From positions 1-34,641 of IMG/VR virus record IMGVR_UViG_3300033004_000005: a stretch of DNA of 34,641 nucleotides, one strand, 5' to 3'. The translations under genes and the position numbers were made by a program. The notes beneath the pieces were generated by a model, which made no database searches, was not told the origin of the DNA, and saw only the letters and a list, made by a program, of their open reading frames with translations. Positions 12,819 through 18,310 of this stretch are shown here, one piece after another (position 1 is the first letter of the stretch; every line of letters begins with the position of its first letter). This DNA comes from a virus.

Positions 12819-13397
12819 CTACGCGCGATTTGCGTAGGCTCGCTGATTGGCGAACTGAGCATTACGCAGCATGGCGATATCGCGGGTGCGCAGGCGCTTG
12901 GGTAGGTCGTCTTTGGATGAACTGCTGGCTCTTAAGGGGTCGGTGATGACGAGCGAACCGTCCTGGCGGCACATCCAATTACCATCGTGGAGATCGTCGG
13001 CCATAGGGAATTGTGTTTGCAATTCCTCGATGAAGGCTTTGATTTTCAGGGCTTCCGGCGATCTTGTGCCGGAGTAAAGGCGAAACAAAGCTTGCTTTCG
13101 CAAGTCTCTGGCCTCTTCAGTAAGCGGGTAGAGACGTTCCATGCTTGCGGCGTAGAAGCTGCGATGGTCCTTTTCGATGAAGTGGAACGAGTGAACTTTA
13201 GGTGCGATGGTGCCTGCGTAGCCCATTTTGGTGGCCCAGAAGATGTATTTAGGCCAGTCATCGCATGATCGGCAGACTTTGATTACGCGGTCGCTCCCGG
13301 CTGGCGCGAATACGTCCGAGTAGAGGCCCGAGCCAAGTTCCTGGAACTTATGTTTCCTGAGGAAACTCAGGAGCTTATCCGACGAAATGGTTGCCAT
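12819..13397 (-). CDS. Mini protein-kinase-fold protein
   Basis: 192 residues, shorter than usual kinases (~260). Visible kinase-like marks: glycine-rich loop LGSGLYSDVF (21-30), the beta-3 Lys in RVIKV (K40), a hinge-like MERL (86-89), a catalytic-loop match ADDLHDGN (133-140) that keeps the Asp (D135) and Asn (N140) of HRDxxxxN, and ITDP (151-154) in place of DFG. It may phosphorylate a host or phage protein or a small molecule early in infection; a kinase-like non-catalytic role is also possible. ATG 13397 follows acacggagatg. Confidence 0.65.
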   Translation of the reverse strand: MATISSDKLLSFLRKHKFQELGSGLYSDVFAPAGSDRVIKVCRSCDDWPKYIFWATKMGYAGTIAPKVHSFHFIEKDHRSFYAASMERLYPLTEEARDLRKQALFRLYSGTRSPEALKIKAFIEELQTQFPMADDLHDGNWMCRQDGSLVITDPLRASSSSKDDLPKRLRTRDIAMLRNAQFANQRAYANRA

Positions 13398-13445
13398 TAG
13401 CGCATCTCCGTGTTACGCTGTTGGGGATCATCGGGATGGTTCTAC

Positions 13446-13484
13446 GTTCCCTTCCCTCTGCAAGAGCAAGAGAGGGAAGGGAAC
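13446..13484 (-). other. Perfect 14-bp hairpin
   Basis: Arms 13446-13459 and 13471-13484 (gttcccttccctct) pair without mismatch around an 11-nt loop. It lies between the 43-residue gene and the kinase-like gene. No U tract; the sequence gtagaac follows leftward as it does after hairpin 14295-14334. Confidence 0.8.
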
Positions 13485-13497
13485 TAGGGAGTGTGGA

Positions 13498-13629
13498 TCA
13501 GTTCGGCTTGGAATCGCGCGTCTGCGCCTGCTTGCGGATGACGGCTTCCTTAAGCTTCTCGGCCAGGGCGGTTTCGAGCTTGGCGTTAAGGGGCTTGCGG
13601 ACGAGGCCGGCGAGTTGGAACAGTTGCAT
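13498..13629 (-). CDS. 43-residue basic helical protein
   Basis: MQLFQLAGLVRKPLNAKLET then ALAEKLKEAVIRKQAQTRDS. A single amphipathic basic helix after a hydrophobic start. ATG 13629 follows acggaggac, the variant leader. Its start is just downstream of the upstream gene's stop. Function unknown. Confidence 0.55.
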   Translation of the reverse strand: MQLFQLAGLVRKPLNAKLETALAEKLKEAVIRKQAQTRDSKPN

Positions 13630-13632
13630 GAT

Positions 13633-13980
13633 TCAGTCCTCCGTTTCGCAGCTAATGAGAAAATCGAAGCCCATGTCGATTAGCTCTGGCAGGTCGTCTC
13701 CGACGACGCACCAAGGGCCATTTGAGCCATCGAAGGTCGGCAGTTCGCTTTCCTCGTGCGATTCCACGACCATGAAGGCGCCGTGGTACAGCGAATTGAG
13801 GCGCGGATCGCGGTCACCAACAGTGAAGCCGAACTTACGCAGGCAATGGGCCTTTATGCGGGTCACATCTGCCTCTGTATCGGCTGAAAGCAATCCGAAC
13901 CCGATAAGCGCGGGGTCATCGAAGATGCCTTCCTGCCTCGCCTTAATGGCTTGGAGAGCCCATTTAGCGTCAGGGTGCAT
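13633..13980 (-). CDS. Hypothetical phage protein
   Basis: 115 residues from ATG 13980 behind tcacggagg. MHPDAKWALQAIKARQEGIF, then HCLRKFGFTVGDRDPR, SLYHGAFMVVESHEESEL, and an acidic end (PELIDMGFDFLISCETED). Soluble alpha/beta protein, no family recognised. The phrase NGPWCVVGDDLPE near the end and the neighbour 14047-14271 share a similar acidic character. Confidence 0.55.
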   Translation of the reverse strand: MHPDAKWALQAIKARQEGIFDDPALIGFGLLSADTEADVTRIKAHCLRKFGFTVGDRDPRLNSLYHGAFMVVESHEESELPTFDGSNGPWCVVGDDLPELIDMGFDFLISCETED

Positions 13981-14013
13981 AGATACCTCCGTGAAGGTTG
14001 ACACTCCACCGCT

Positions 14014-14037
14014 AAGCGGCTTATTGCTAAGCCGCTT
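14014..14037 (-). other. Perfect 10-bp hairpin
   Basis: Arms 14014-14023 (aagcggctta) and 14028-14037 (taagccgctt), loop ttgc, between two small genes. No U tract. Confidence 0.7.
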
Positions 14038-14046
14038 GCCGGTAGA

Positions 14047-14271
14047 TCAGTCAGACAGTTCGCCGGATTGAGAAATGCGCTCGAATGTGTCGCCCATAGG
14101 GAAGCAACCGAGGATCACGTCGCCGTTAGCGAGCACGAACCAGGACCATTTAGAGCGACCATCGTTGCTTTCGTCGGATTGGCGGATCACCATTTCCGCC
14201 TTATCGGGGCTGGCGCGGAATTGGGTAGCGATGATTTCGTCATCATCGGTAACGATGATTTGCTCGATCAT
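14047..14271 (-). CDS. Small acidic protein
   Basis: 74 residues from ATG 14271, with gaggga as ribosome site. MIEQIIVTDDDEIIATQFRA, KAEMVIRQSDESNDGRSKWS, FVLANGDVILGCFPMGDTF. A small beta-rich domain is likely; function unknown. Confidence 0.55.
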   Translation of the reverse strand: MIEQIIVTDDDEIIATQFRASPDKAEMVIRQSDESNDGRSKWSWFVLANGDVILGCFPMGDTFERISQSGELSD

Positions 14272-14294
14272 GTTGATTTCCCTCGTTGTTCTAC

Positions 14295-14334
14295 GCTCTC
14301 TCACACTCCCATCAATGGGAGAGTGTGAGAGAGC
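14295..14334 (-). other. Long hairpin, TTGA loop
   Basis: The arms run from 14295 (gctctctcac) to 14334 and pair over ~17 bp with a 2-nt bulge. The minus-strand loop is TTGA. It lies between genes 14047-14271 and 14352-14516. No U tract; gtagaac follows leftward. Confidence 0.75.
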
Positions 14335-14351
14335 TAGTGGCTGGTCAGTTG

Positions 14352-14516
14352 TCAGGCTTTGCGGGCGCAATAGACCGCCTGAATGGCGGCGGTCAGTTCG
14401 GACCATTGGTCTTCGACCAATTCGTAGTCGGCGCCTTCAGCCTCGCTTTCGACCATTCTGGTCGAGAGGTCTTCGGCCGCCTTCATGACGGCGCGCAGCA
14501 AGTCGAGTTCGGTCAT
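14352..14516 (-). CDS. 54-residue helical protein
   Basis: MTELDLLRAVMKAAEDLSTR, then MVESEAEGADYELVEDQWSE and LTAAIQAVYCARKA. ATG 14516 has a strong aggaggct site. The frame is open further upstream but without a start. Acidic helical protein, function unknown. Confidence 0.6.
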   Translation of the reverse strand: MTELDLLRAVMKAAEDLSTRMVESEAEGADYELVEDQWSELTAAIQAVYCARKA

Positions 14517-14526
14517 GCTTAGCCTC

Positions 14527-14691
14527 CTATTCGGCAGCGTGGATAAGCTCGTTAATGCGATCATTCCACTCACGGAACGTGCGATCACCCCACCTCTCAA
14601 GAGGTGCAAAGCCATCACCGGCTTCATCATCGAACGGCTCAGGCTCGATATGAGCAGGCACATGGCGGCAGTTCTGAGCAAGCGTTAGCAT
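14527..14691 (-). CDS. 54-residue hypothetical protein
   Basis: MLTLAQNCRHVPAHIEPEPF, DDEAGDGFAPLERWGDRTFR, EWNDRINELIHAAE. ATG 14691 follows aaggat. The C-terminal helix (RWGDRTFREWNDRIN) looks conserved-like. Coupled to the next gene by close spacing. Function unknown. Confidence 0.55.
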   Translation of the reverse strand: MLTLAQNCRHVPAHIEPEPFDDEAGDGFAPLERWGDRTFREWNDRINELIHAAE

Positions 14692-14730
14692 ATGCACATA
14701 TCCTTATGCGTAGGTTTGTTGCGGCTAAGG

Positions 14731-14791
14731 CAACAATAGGGGCATTAGCGCCCCTACTGTTGTCGCTGAAGCGACAGTCAGGCGACCTGAC
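14731..14791 (-). other. Three tandem hairpins after paralogue B
   Basis: Hairpin 1: 14731-14743/14750-14762, core gggc-attagc-gccc, one pair that is U-G only on the minus-strand RNA. Hairpin 2: tgtcgc-tgaa-gcgaca at 14761-14776. Hairpin 3: gtcagg-cga-cctgac at 14777-14791, which includes the stop codon of the gene at 14778. No U tract. Confidence 0.75.
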
Positions 14792-15137
14792 TGATGTGGA
14801 ACATCGGGTAGCCCATCTGCTTCGCAGACATCCAAGGGCCTTTGACCCAGAGGGGCTGCTGACCGTTAAGAACGGTCTTGCCCTGTGCGGCCCAGCCACC
14901 GGCGGTGAGCACGTTGACGCGAGGAACGACGTTGGCAAAGCCAGCCTTTTCAAAGGCTTCCTTGGTGAGAAGCTCCAACTGGAGCTTACGCTCGGCCTTC
15001 TTGTCGAGCTTGGTCTTAGGCGCTGCCTTAACGGCAGCCTTGACCGAGAACTTCGCAGCTTTTGCGGGCTGCTTATCGAGCGTCTGGACGACGGCAGCGA
15101 CGATGGCGGCGAGCATTTTCGGGTCGATCTTGGTCAT
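14778..15137 (-). CDS. ArdC-N-like small protein (paralogue B)
   Basis: 119 residues, the same length as 7720-8079. It begins MTKIDPKMLAAIVAAVVQTL, has a Lys/Ala-rich linker, then NVVPRVNVLTAGGWAAQGKT, GQQPLWVKG and a closing MFHISQ. Compared with paralogue A it keeps the pattern (A)IVAAV, P-R-x-NVLT..W..GK, and the final FHIS. ATG 15137 follows cccacggagat. Two diverged copies in one operon suggest an ancient duplication. A DNA-binding role by analogy to ArdC is only an inference. Confidence 0.6.
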   Translation of the reverse strand: MTKIDPKMLAAIVAAVVQTLDKQPAKAAKFSVKAAVKAAPKTKLDKKAERKLQLELLTKEAFEKAGFANVVPRVNVLTAGGWAAQGKTVLNGQQPLWVKGPWMSAKQMGYPMFHISQVA

Positions 15138-15163
15138 TTGCGATCTCCGTGGGCTGAGAGGGA

Positions 15164-15201
15164 TTTCTTAGCCTCTCACAGCGAAGCAAGAGGCTAAGAA
15201 A
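15164..15201 (-). other. Perfect 13-bp hairpin with shared 12-nt loop
   Basis: Arms 15164-15176 (tttcttagcctct) and 15189-15201, loop cacagcgaagca at 15177-15188. The loop is identical to that of hairpin 15390-15419 although most of the stem differs. Confidence 0.8.
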
Positions 15202-15219
15202 GAGAGAGATTAGATGCAC

Positions 15220-15351
15220 TTAGGCGAAGCGCAGGAGGAAATCCTCGATCTTGCTGCAAATCCATCCCATTCTGGGATGATCGTATCCGAAGTGCTCGAC
15301 GCGCTGCGCCATCATGATGATGCGATTTTCATAGTTGCGGAACATTTTCAT
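15220..15351 (-). CDS. 43-residue hypothetical protein
   Basis: MKMFRNYENRIIMMAQRVEH, FGYDHPRMGWICSKIEDFLL, RFA. ATG 15351 lies after tcggagac, a variant of the shared leader. Helical, mildly basic; function unknown. Confidence 0.5.
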   Translation of the reverse strand: MKMFRNYENRIIMMAQRVEHFGYDHPRMGWICSKIEDFLLRFA

Positions 15352-15389
15352 TGTTCGGTCTCCGATTTCAGTGTTTGGGAGGGCCTCGA

Positions 15390-15419
15390 AAGCTCTCTCA
15401 CAGCGAAGCAAGAGAGCTT
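15390..15419 (-). other. Hairpin with the same 12-nt loop
   Basis: Arms 15390-15398 (aagctctct) and 15411-15419 (agagagctt), loop cacagcgaagca, the same loop as at 15177-15188. Confidence 0.75.
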
Positions 15420-15799
15420 GAGAGAAGGGAAGATTAGATGCGCGCGTGCGCGAAGCTCTAAGCCTTACAAAGGCTTAGCCTCGATACCTTGCCGAGCCGC
15501 TTCGTTCACGGTTCGTCCAGCTAGAGGAGGAAGGGTTGGGAAGGTGGAGTCGCCCGCATCATGGCGGGTCATAGCCTGCCTCACGTACAGGCTTAGCTTA
15601 CGCTAAGCCATTGCCGTTGCAGTGCTTTGATCTCGTTCTGTTCGTCATCTGTTCACGCTCTGTCTGCTGCTATAGCAGCAGCCTGCCGCCGGCCAAGCCA
15701 TTGATTCAGTTAAGCTTTGCTTAACTGGGTCCGGTCCATACGGGCGGGGCGCGCGTATTGAATTAACTTCTTTATATTTTCTCTTTCAACTCCAAACTC
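15420..15799 (-). other. Hairpin-rich, mostly non-coding stretch
   Basis: Apart from one doubtful 35-codon frame, I see no gene. Stem-loops: 15458-15465/15471-15478; 15590-15597/15602-15609 (loop ttac); a palindrome 15664-15681; and 15707-15715/15719-15727 (loop ttt). Stems 1 and 2 share the motif ctaagcc/ggcttag. An AT-rich tract follows at about 15757-15790 with a weak leftward promoter-like pair (ttgaaa, then ttaatt at 17 nt). Confidence 0.6.
15465..15572 (-). CDS. Doubtful 35-residue ORF
   Basis: MTRHDAGDSTFPTLPPLAGR then TVNEAARQGIEAKPL. ATG 15572 has gaggcag seven bases upstream, and its stop falls inside a hairpin. Nothing else supports it, and low complexity makes chance plausible. 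Confidence 0.3.
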   Translation of the reverse strand: MTRHDAGDSTFPTLPPLAGRTVNEAARQGIEAKPL

Positions 15800-15973
15800 T
15801 TAGCCCAAAATTTCATAGACAATGTTCTTAAACTGTTCGTCAGGCTTAGGCCACACCTTTGTTGGGTCCCCTTCGCGATAGTAGACTGGGAACCCTATTA
15901 AATCCTTTAGGGAGCTTCTGGATGTGAGTTCATCGAACTCCTTGGCTGGGATAGGGATGATTTTATAGCGCAT
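15800..15973 (-). CDS. 57-residue hypothetical protein
   Basis: MRYKIIPIPAKEFDELTSRS, SLKDLIGFPVYYREGDPTKV, WPKPDEQFKNIVYEILG. ATG 15973 follows agggaag. It reads as a compact alpha/beta protein. Second gene of the leftward operon from promoter 16094-16138. Function unknown. Confidence 0.6.
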   Translation of the reverse strand: MRYKIIPIPAKEFDELTSRSSLKDLIGFPVYYREGDPTKVWPKPDEQFKNIVYEILG

Positions 15974-15985
15974 GGGCGGGCTTCC

Positions 15986-16057
15986 CTAGCCTTTGCAGAT
16001 GAAGCCTAGGGTGAAGGCTATGCAGAAGAGGAGGAGACAGAAGATGGCGAATTCCAT
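15986..16057 (-). CDS. 23-residue membrane microprotein
   Basis: MEFAIFCLLLFCIAFTLGFI then CKG: a single membrane helix with three Cys. ATG 16057 has aggagt eight bases upstream. It is the first frame of the leftward operon, right after the divergent promoter region. Confidence 0.5.
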   Translation of the reverse strand: MEFAIFCLLLFCIAFTLGFICKG

Positions 16058-16093
16058 GGGGTGGGACTCCTGACTTTCTGTAGATGGGACCCT

Positions 16094-16138
16094 TGACTAT
16101 TGTGTCAAACTATGCCAAATAGTGACATATGGTGTCAA
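16094..16138. promoter_or_regulatory. Divergent promoter/operator region
   Basis: Leftward promoter: -35 TTGACA (complement of 16133-16138), 18-nt spacer, -10 CATAGT (complement of 16109-16114). Two inverted half-site pairs overlap it: TGAC-N6-GTCA at 16094-16107 and TGAC-N7-GTCA at 16123-16137, 29 bases apart. A second leftward TTGACA box lies at 16103-16108. A regulator that binds both sites would control both the leftward early block and the rightward genes. The rightward promoter is not clear. Confidence 0.55.
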
Positions 16139-16428
16139 GCAATAAGCGGGACCGTCTGGCTCTGCTGAGAGAGCAGAGGGAGCGGAAATGGACGGACAGC
16201 CAGACAAAGAGGGTGTCAGAGCCCTTGGCATCTGCACCTGTGGGTGCGACACCTTCAGAATCAAAATCTACTCCTGTGGCTGGCATAGGGATCATTGCGT
16301 CCGCTGCAACAAGGCGTGGTCGGCCTTTAGCGAGGGACAGGCACAAGACCCTGGAAGCACAGAAGCCGTGGGAGAAGGAAGGGATGAGCCGTAGGACTTG
16401 GTATCGCAGACGTAGGGAGGGGAAGTGA
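16129..16428 (+). CDS. HTH-type phage protein, possibly leaderless start
   Basis: 99 residues. The N-terminus is basic and helical (NKRDRLALLREQRERKWTDS); the middle (31-58) is low-complexity Ala/Ser/Pro; the C-terminus has GRPLARDRHKTLEAQKPWEK and GMSRRTWYRRRR, a short HTH motif seen in many alphaproteobacterial phage and plasmid proteins. It probably binds DNA. ATG 16129 lies inside the second operator half-site and has no Shine-Dalgarno; a stop two codons upstream rules out an earlier start. The gene therefore may be leaderless. It overlaps another good ORF (16188-16394). Confidence 0.6.
   Translation: MVSSNKRDRLALLREQRERKWTDSQTKRVSEPLASAPVGATPSESKSTPVAGIGIIASAATRRGRPLARDRHKTLEAQKPWEKEGMSRRTWYRRRREGK
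16188..16394 (+). CDS. Cys-rich zinc-finger-like ORF in an alternative frame
   Basis: 68 residues in a different frame within 16129-16428. ATG 16188 has a good ribosome site (agagggag). The core GICTCGCDTF, then SCGWHRDHCVRCNKAW carries six Cys (16, 18, 20, 30, 37, 40) and two His, as in a zinc ribbon. Its strong part coincides with the low-complexity middle of the other frame, and its tail (residues 48-68) is poor where the other frame codes its HTH motif. Either two overprinted genes, or a frameshifted fusion of one protein. Confidence 0.5.
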   Translation: MDGQPDKEGVRALGICTCGCDTFRIKIYSCGWHRDHCVRCNKAWSAFSEGQAQDPGSTEAVGEGRDEP

Positions 16429-16667
16429 TGAAAAAGCCCCTCGGCCTCAAGAAAGCTATGGACCTGATGCGGCTGCCGGGAACTCGGCTGGTCAAGATGT
16501 TCACCCACGGCAGTCCTGAAGGCTTTGCCCACTACGTCATCCCTGGCGGATATGTCGAGCCAGATACGGCCGACAAGATCAAGGCCAGGGCAGATGTGAC
16601 CGCCTCCAAGGATGGCCTGTTCCCGAACTCGGACCAGACCTGGAGAATCGCAAGAGAGGGAGAATGA
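16428..16667 (+). CDS. Conserved small phage protein
   Basis: 79 residues from ATG 16428, overlapping the upstream stop (TGATG), with agggagggg before it. MKKPLGLKKAMDLMRLPGTR, then LVKMFTHGSPEGFAHYVIPG, YVEPDTADKIKARAD, and DGLFPNSDQTWRI. The combination RLPGTRLV.M.TH and DGLFP...QTWR is familiar from alphaproteobacterial phages, unassigned. GTG 16425 is an alternative start. Confidence 0.65.
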   Translation: MKKPLGLKKAMDLMRLPGTRLVKMFTHGSPEGFAHYVIPGGYVEPDTADKIKARADVTASKDGLFPNSDQTWRIAREGE

Positions 16668-17206
16668 GAGAAACACCAACGATTCTGGACGCTGGCCACC
16701 AGCACACGATCTATGGCCTCGGTAATCTCGCCCAGGGTAACGTCGTCCAAGGAACCGCCGTCGCCATGCCATTCGCCGGCTTAGCTCAGCAAGGCAATCT
16801 AGGGAATCAGTTCAAGGCCGGTGCGGCAACAGATTGTTCCGCTGCTTACGCAGCGGCTCTCAGAATGGCAAAAGATTCCGAGATGTTTGCCAGCTATCCC
16901 GGTTTGATCAAATCGCAGAAGAAGGAGAGCCAAGTGACTCGTAGACTCGTACAGGTATTCATTGCCGATCCGAATGAGAATGTTCCATTGGAGGATTCTC
17001 TTCTCTATTCTGGCGACCAGAAGCTTACCGATGCGACCGATCAGGAACTGTTCTTCGAGATCGACATGCGAACGATTCTGGCCGATCACAATAAGAAGCG
17101 TGTGACCTTCAAGGTGAAGAATCATAGCCTTGATCGAGATGTCTTTCTGGAGCCTGCCAAGATCAGGGACCTTAAGATGGTCGTCGTGACCGTCGCAGGA
17201 TTCTAA
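16664..17206 (+). CDS. Hypothetical phage protein
   Basis: 180 residues. N-terminal ~80 residues are Gly/Ala/Gln-rich (GLGNLAQGNVVQGTAV, GLAQQGNLGNQF); C-terminal ~90 are a folded beta-rich domain (VTRRLVQVFIADPNENVPLE, DQELFFEIDMRTIL, KRVTFKVKNHSLDRDVFLEP, KMVVVTVAG). ATG 16664 overlaps the previous stop as ATGA; the nearest purine-rich site is only 2-3 bases away, so a downstream start near MAKDSEMF is possible. Function unknown. Confidence 0.6.
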   Translation: MRETPTILDAGHQHTIYGLGNLAQGNVVQGTAVAMPFAGLAQQGNLGNQFKAGAATDCSAAYAAALRMAKDSEMFASYPGLIKSQKKESQVTRRLVQVFIADPNENVPLEDSLLYSGDQKLTDATDQELFFEIDMRTILADHNKKRVTFKVKNHSLDRDVFLEPAKIRDLKMVVVTVAGF

Positions 17207-17270
17207 CCTGGGTGGCTGAACCCAGGATAGGCGGGATGGAGGTCAGCTTTCATCGGGACTGCTGATCTCC
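17207..17270 (+). terminator. Two hairpins after the rightward operon gene
   Basis: Hairpin 1: cctgggt/acccagg at 17207-17226. Hairpin 2: arms 17238-17247 and 17261-17270, fully paired on the plus-strand RNA if one G-U is allowed, followed by gtttcgtct. It may be a weak terminator or attenuator; the U tract is imperfect. Confidence 0.45.
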
Positions 17271-17291
17271 GTTTCGTCTCAAGGAAGGACC

Positions 17292-17423
17292 ATGGGAAGC
17301 AACGATCCAGTCAAGCGCAATGAGTTCGCTCTCCCGCCATCCAATGACCGGGATGCAATCATCCTCATTGTCGCCTCCGGCCTGTTCTTGCTCTTTGTGA
17401 TTGCCGGAGTGATCTTCGGATAA
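17292..17423 (+). CDS. 43-residue membrane protein
   Basis: MGSNDPVKRNEFALPPSNDR then DAIILIVASGLFLLFVIAGV, IFG. A polar N-terminus is followed by one C-terminal membrane helix. ATG 17292 follows aaggaagg. Typical layout of a small tail-anchored phage protein; function unknown. Confidence 0.6.
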   Translation: MGSNDPVKRNEFALPPSNDRDAIILIVASGLFLLFVIAGVIFG

Positions 17424-17427
17424 GTCG

Positions 17428-17916
17428 ATGGTCTCGCTTTACAAACGTGCCAACGCGCGCCAGAATCGTGTCCTCAAGATCGTCGAGGGAGCGGTCAAGA
17501 ACGCGGCCGACCACCATCCCGAGTTCAACTATACGCCCCGCTTGGCTCGATCCATTGCCAAGCGTGCGGCAGGTACACTGACCGCCCAGTGGCGGGATGT
17601 GTTGGCGATATCGATGATATCGTCAGACGGGCTAGGCCAGACACCCGCGCATCTGGATAGCCGCCCGGAGTCTCATTGGAGCCAGAATCCGGGAGCGAGA
17701 GGTGGAGATATTTTGGGCTCTCCATCTCGCCATCAGGGTGGGGCTCAGGGTATCAAGCCCCACCCTGTCTTGCGCAGGATCATCAAGGAGCTTTCTCTCA
17801 AGGTCGGGGAGTACAAGCGCCGAGGGCTTCTGTCGCAGAATCTCGATCACATCAAGGCGGAAGGATTGATCGAGGCCCTGCGCATCATTGATCGTCTAAT
17901 GAAGAATCAGAAATAA
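17428..17916 (+). CDS. Hypothetical basic phage protein
   Basis: 162 residues from ATG 17428, four bases after the previous stop. Helical N-terminus (YKRANARQNRVLKIVEGAVK), RLARSIAKRAAGTLTAQWRD, then a Gly/Ser/Pro-rich linker (~65-110) and a second helical domain (PHPVLRRIIKELSLKVGEYK, GLIEALRIIDRLMKN). Function unknown. Its end overlaps the end of the convergent sugar operon by ten bases. Confidence 0.55.
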   Translation: MVSLYKRANARQNRVLKIVEGAVKNAADHHPEFNYTPRLARSIAKRAAGTLTAQWRDVLAISMISSDGLGQTPAHLDSRPESHWSQNPGARGGDILGSPSRHQGGAQGIKPHPVLRRIIKELSLKVGEYKRRGLLSQNLDHIKAEGLIEALRIIDRLMKNQK

Positions 17917-18155
17917 TAGAGTGATGCCGCAATTGAGGCCAGAACCGGATGCCTCTTCAGGAAGTCCCTGGTTGCCAGAATATAGCCCTTCCCGGTCGGC
18001 TTGCCGTATATCTTCCAGTACTGATACTCATGCAGGCATATCTGGCTGGGCTCATACAGGCTGACAGTCCAATCATCCTCCTTGAGCCACTCCTGAAGAA
18101 GCTGAGCGCGAACCTCAACCTGAATTTGATACCGTGAGGGGAACAGTTCCCTCAT
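17907..18155 (-). CDS. Last gene of the sugar operon, unknown
   Basis: 82 residues: MRELFPSRYQIQVEVRAQLL, EWLKEDDWTVSLYEPSQICL, HEYQYWKIYGKPTGKGYILA, then a hydrophobic tail (PVLASIAASLYYF). ATG 18155 overlaps the stop of the Cys-rich gene (ATGA). No family recognised; it may have nothing to do with sugar metabolism. Confidence 0.55.
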   Translation of the reverse strand: MRELFPSRYQIQVEVRAQLLQEWLKEDDWTVSLYEPSQICLHEYQYWKIYGKPTGKGYILATRDFLKRHPVLASIAASLYYF

Positions 18156-18310
18156 TTACGCTCCCAGAGCTTGCACCACATATCAGCTTCAATGCGCCCC
18201 TCGACCTTGGTGCATGAATCGGTCTTGGGTCGGAAGTGCCGACAGTTCCCGCAGTGGGAAGCGACATGTCCCTTGGAATACCCGACAGAGACCTTGCTCT
18301 CCTTCTTCAT
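18152..18310 (-). CDS. 52-residue Cys-rich (CxxC) phage protein
   Basis: HCGNCRHFRPKTDSCTKVEG, then I.ADMWCKLWERK. Four Cys in the order CGNC, SC, WC fit a common small phage family (HiPIP-like or zinc-binding). ATG 18310 overlaps the NeuB-like gene's stop (ATGA), so it is translated with the sugar operon. Function unknown. Confidence 0.65.
   Translation of the reverse strand: MKKESKVSVGYSKGHVASHCGNCRHFRPKTDSCTKVEGRIEADMWCKLWERK

Noticed and set aside
15214-15606. Plus-strand frame of 130 codons opposite hairpins
   Set aside because: Poor ribosome site and it runs through stem-loops and an antisense gene; no motif.
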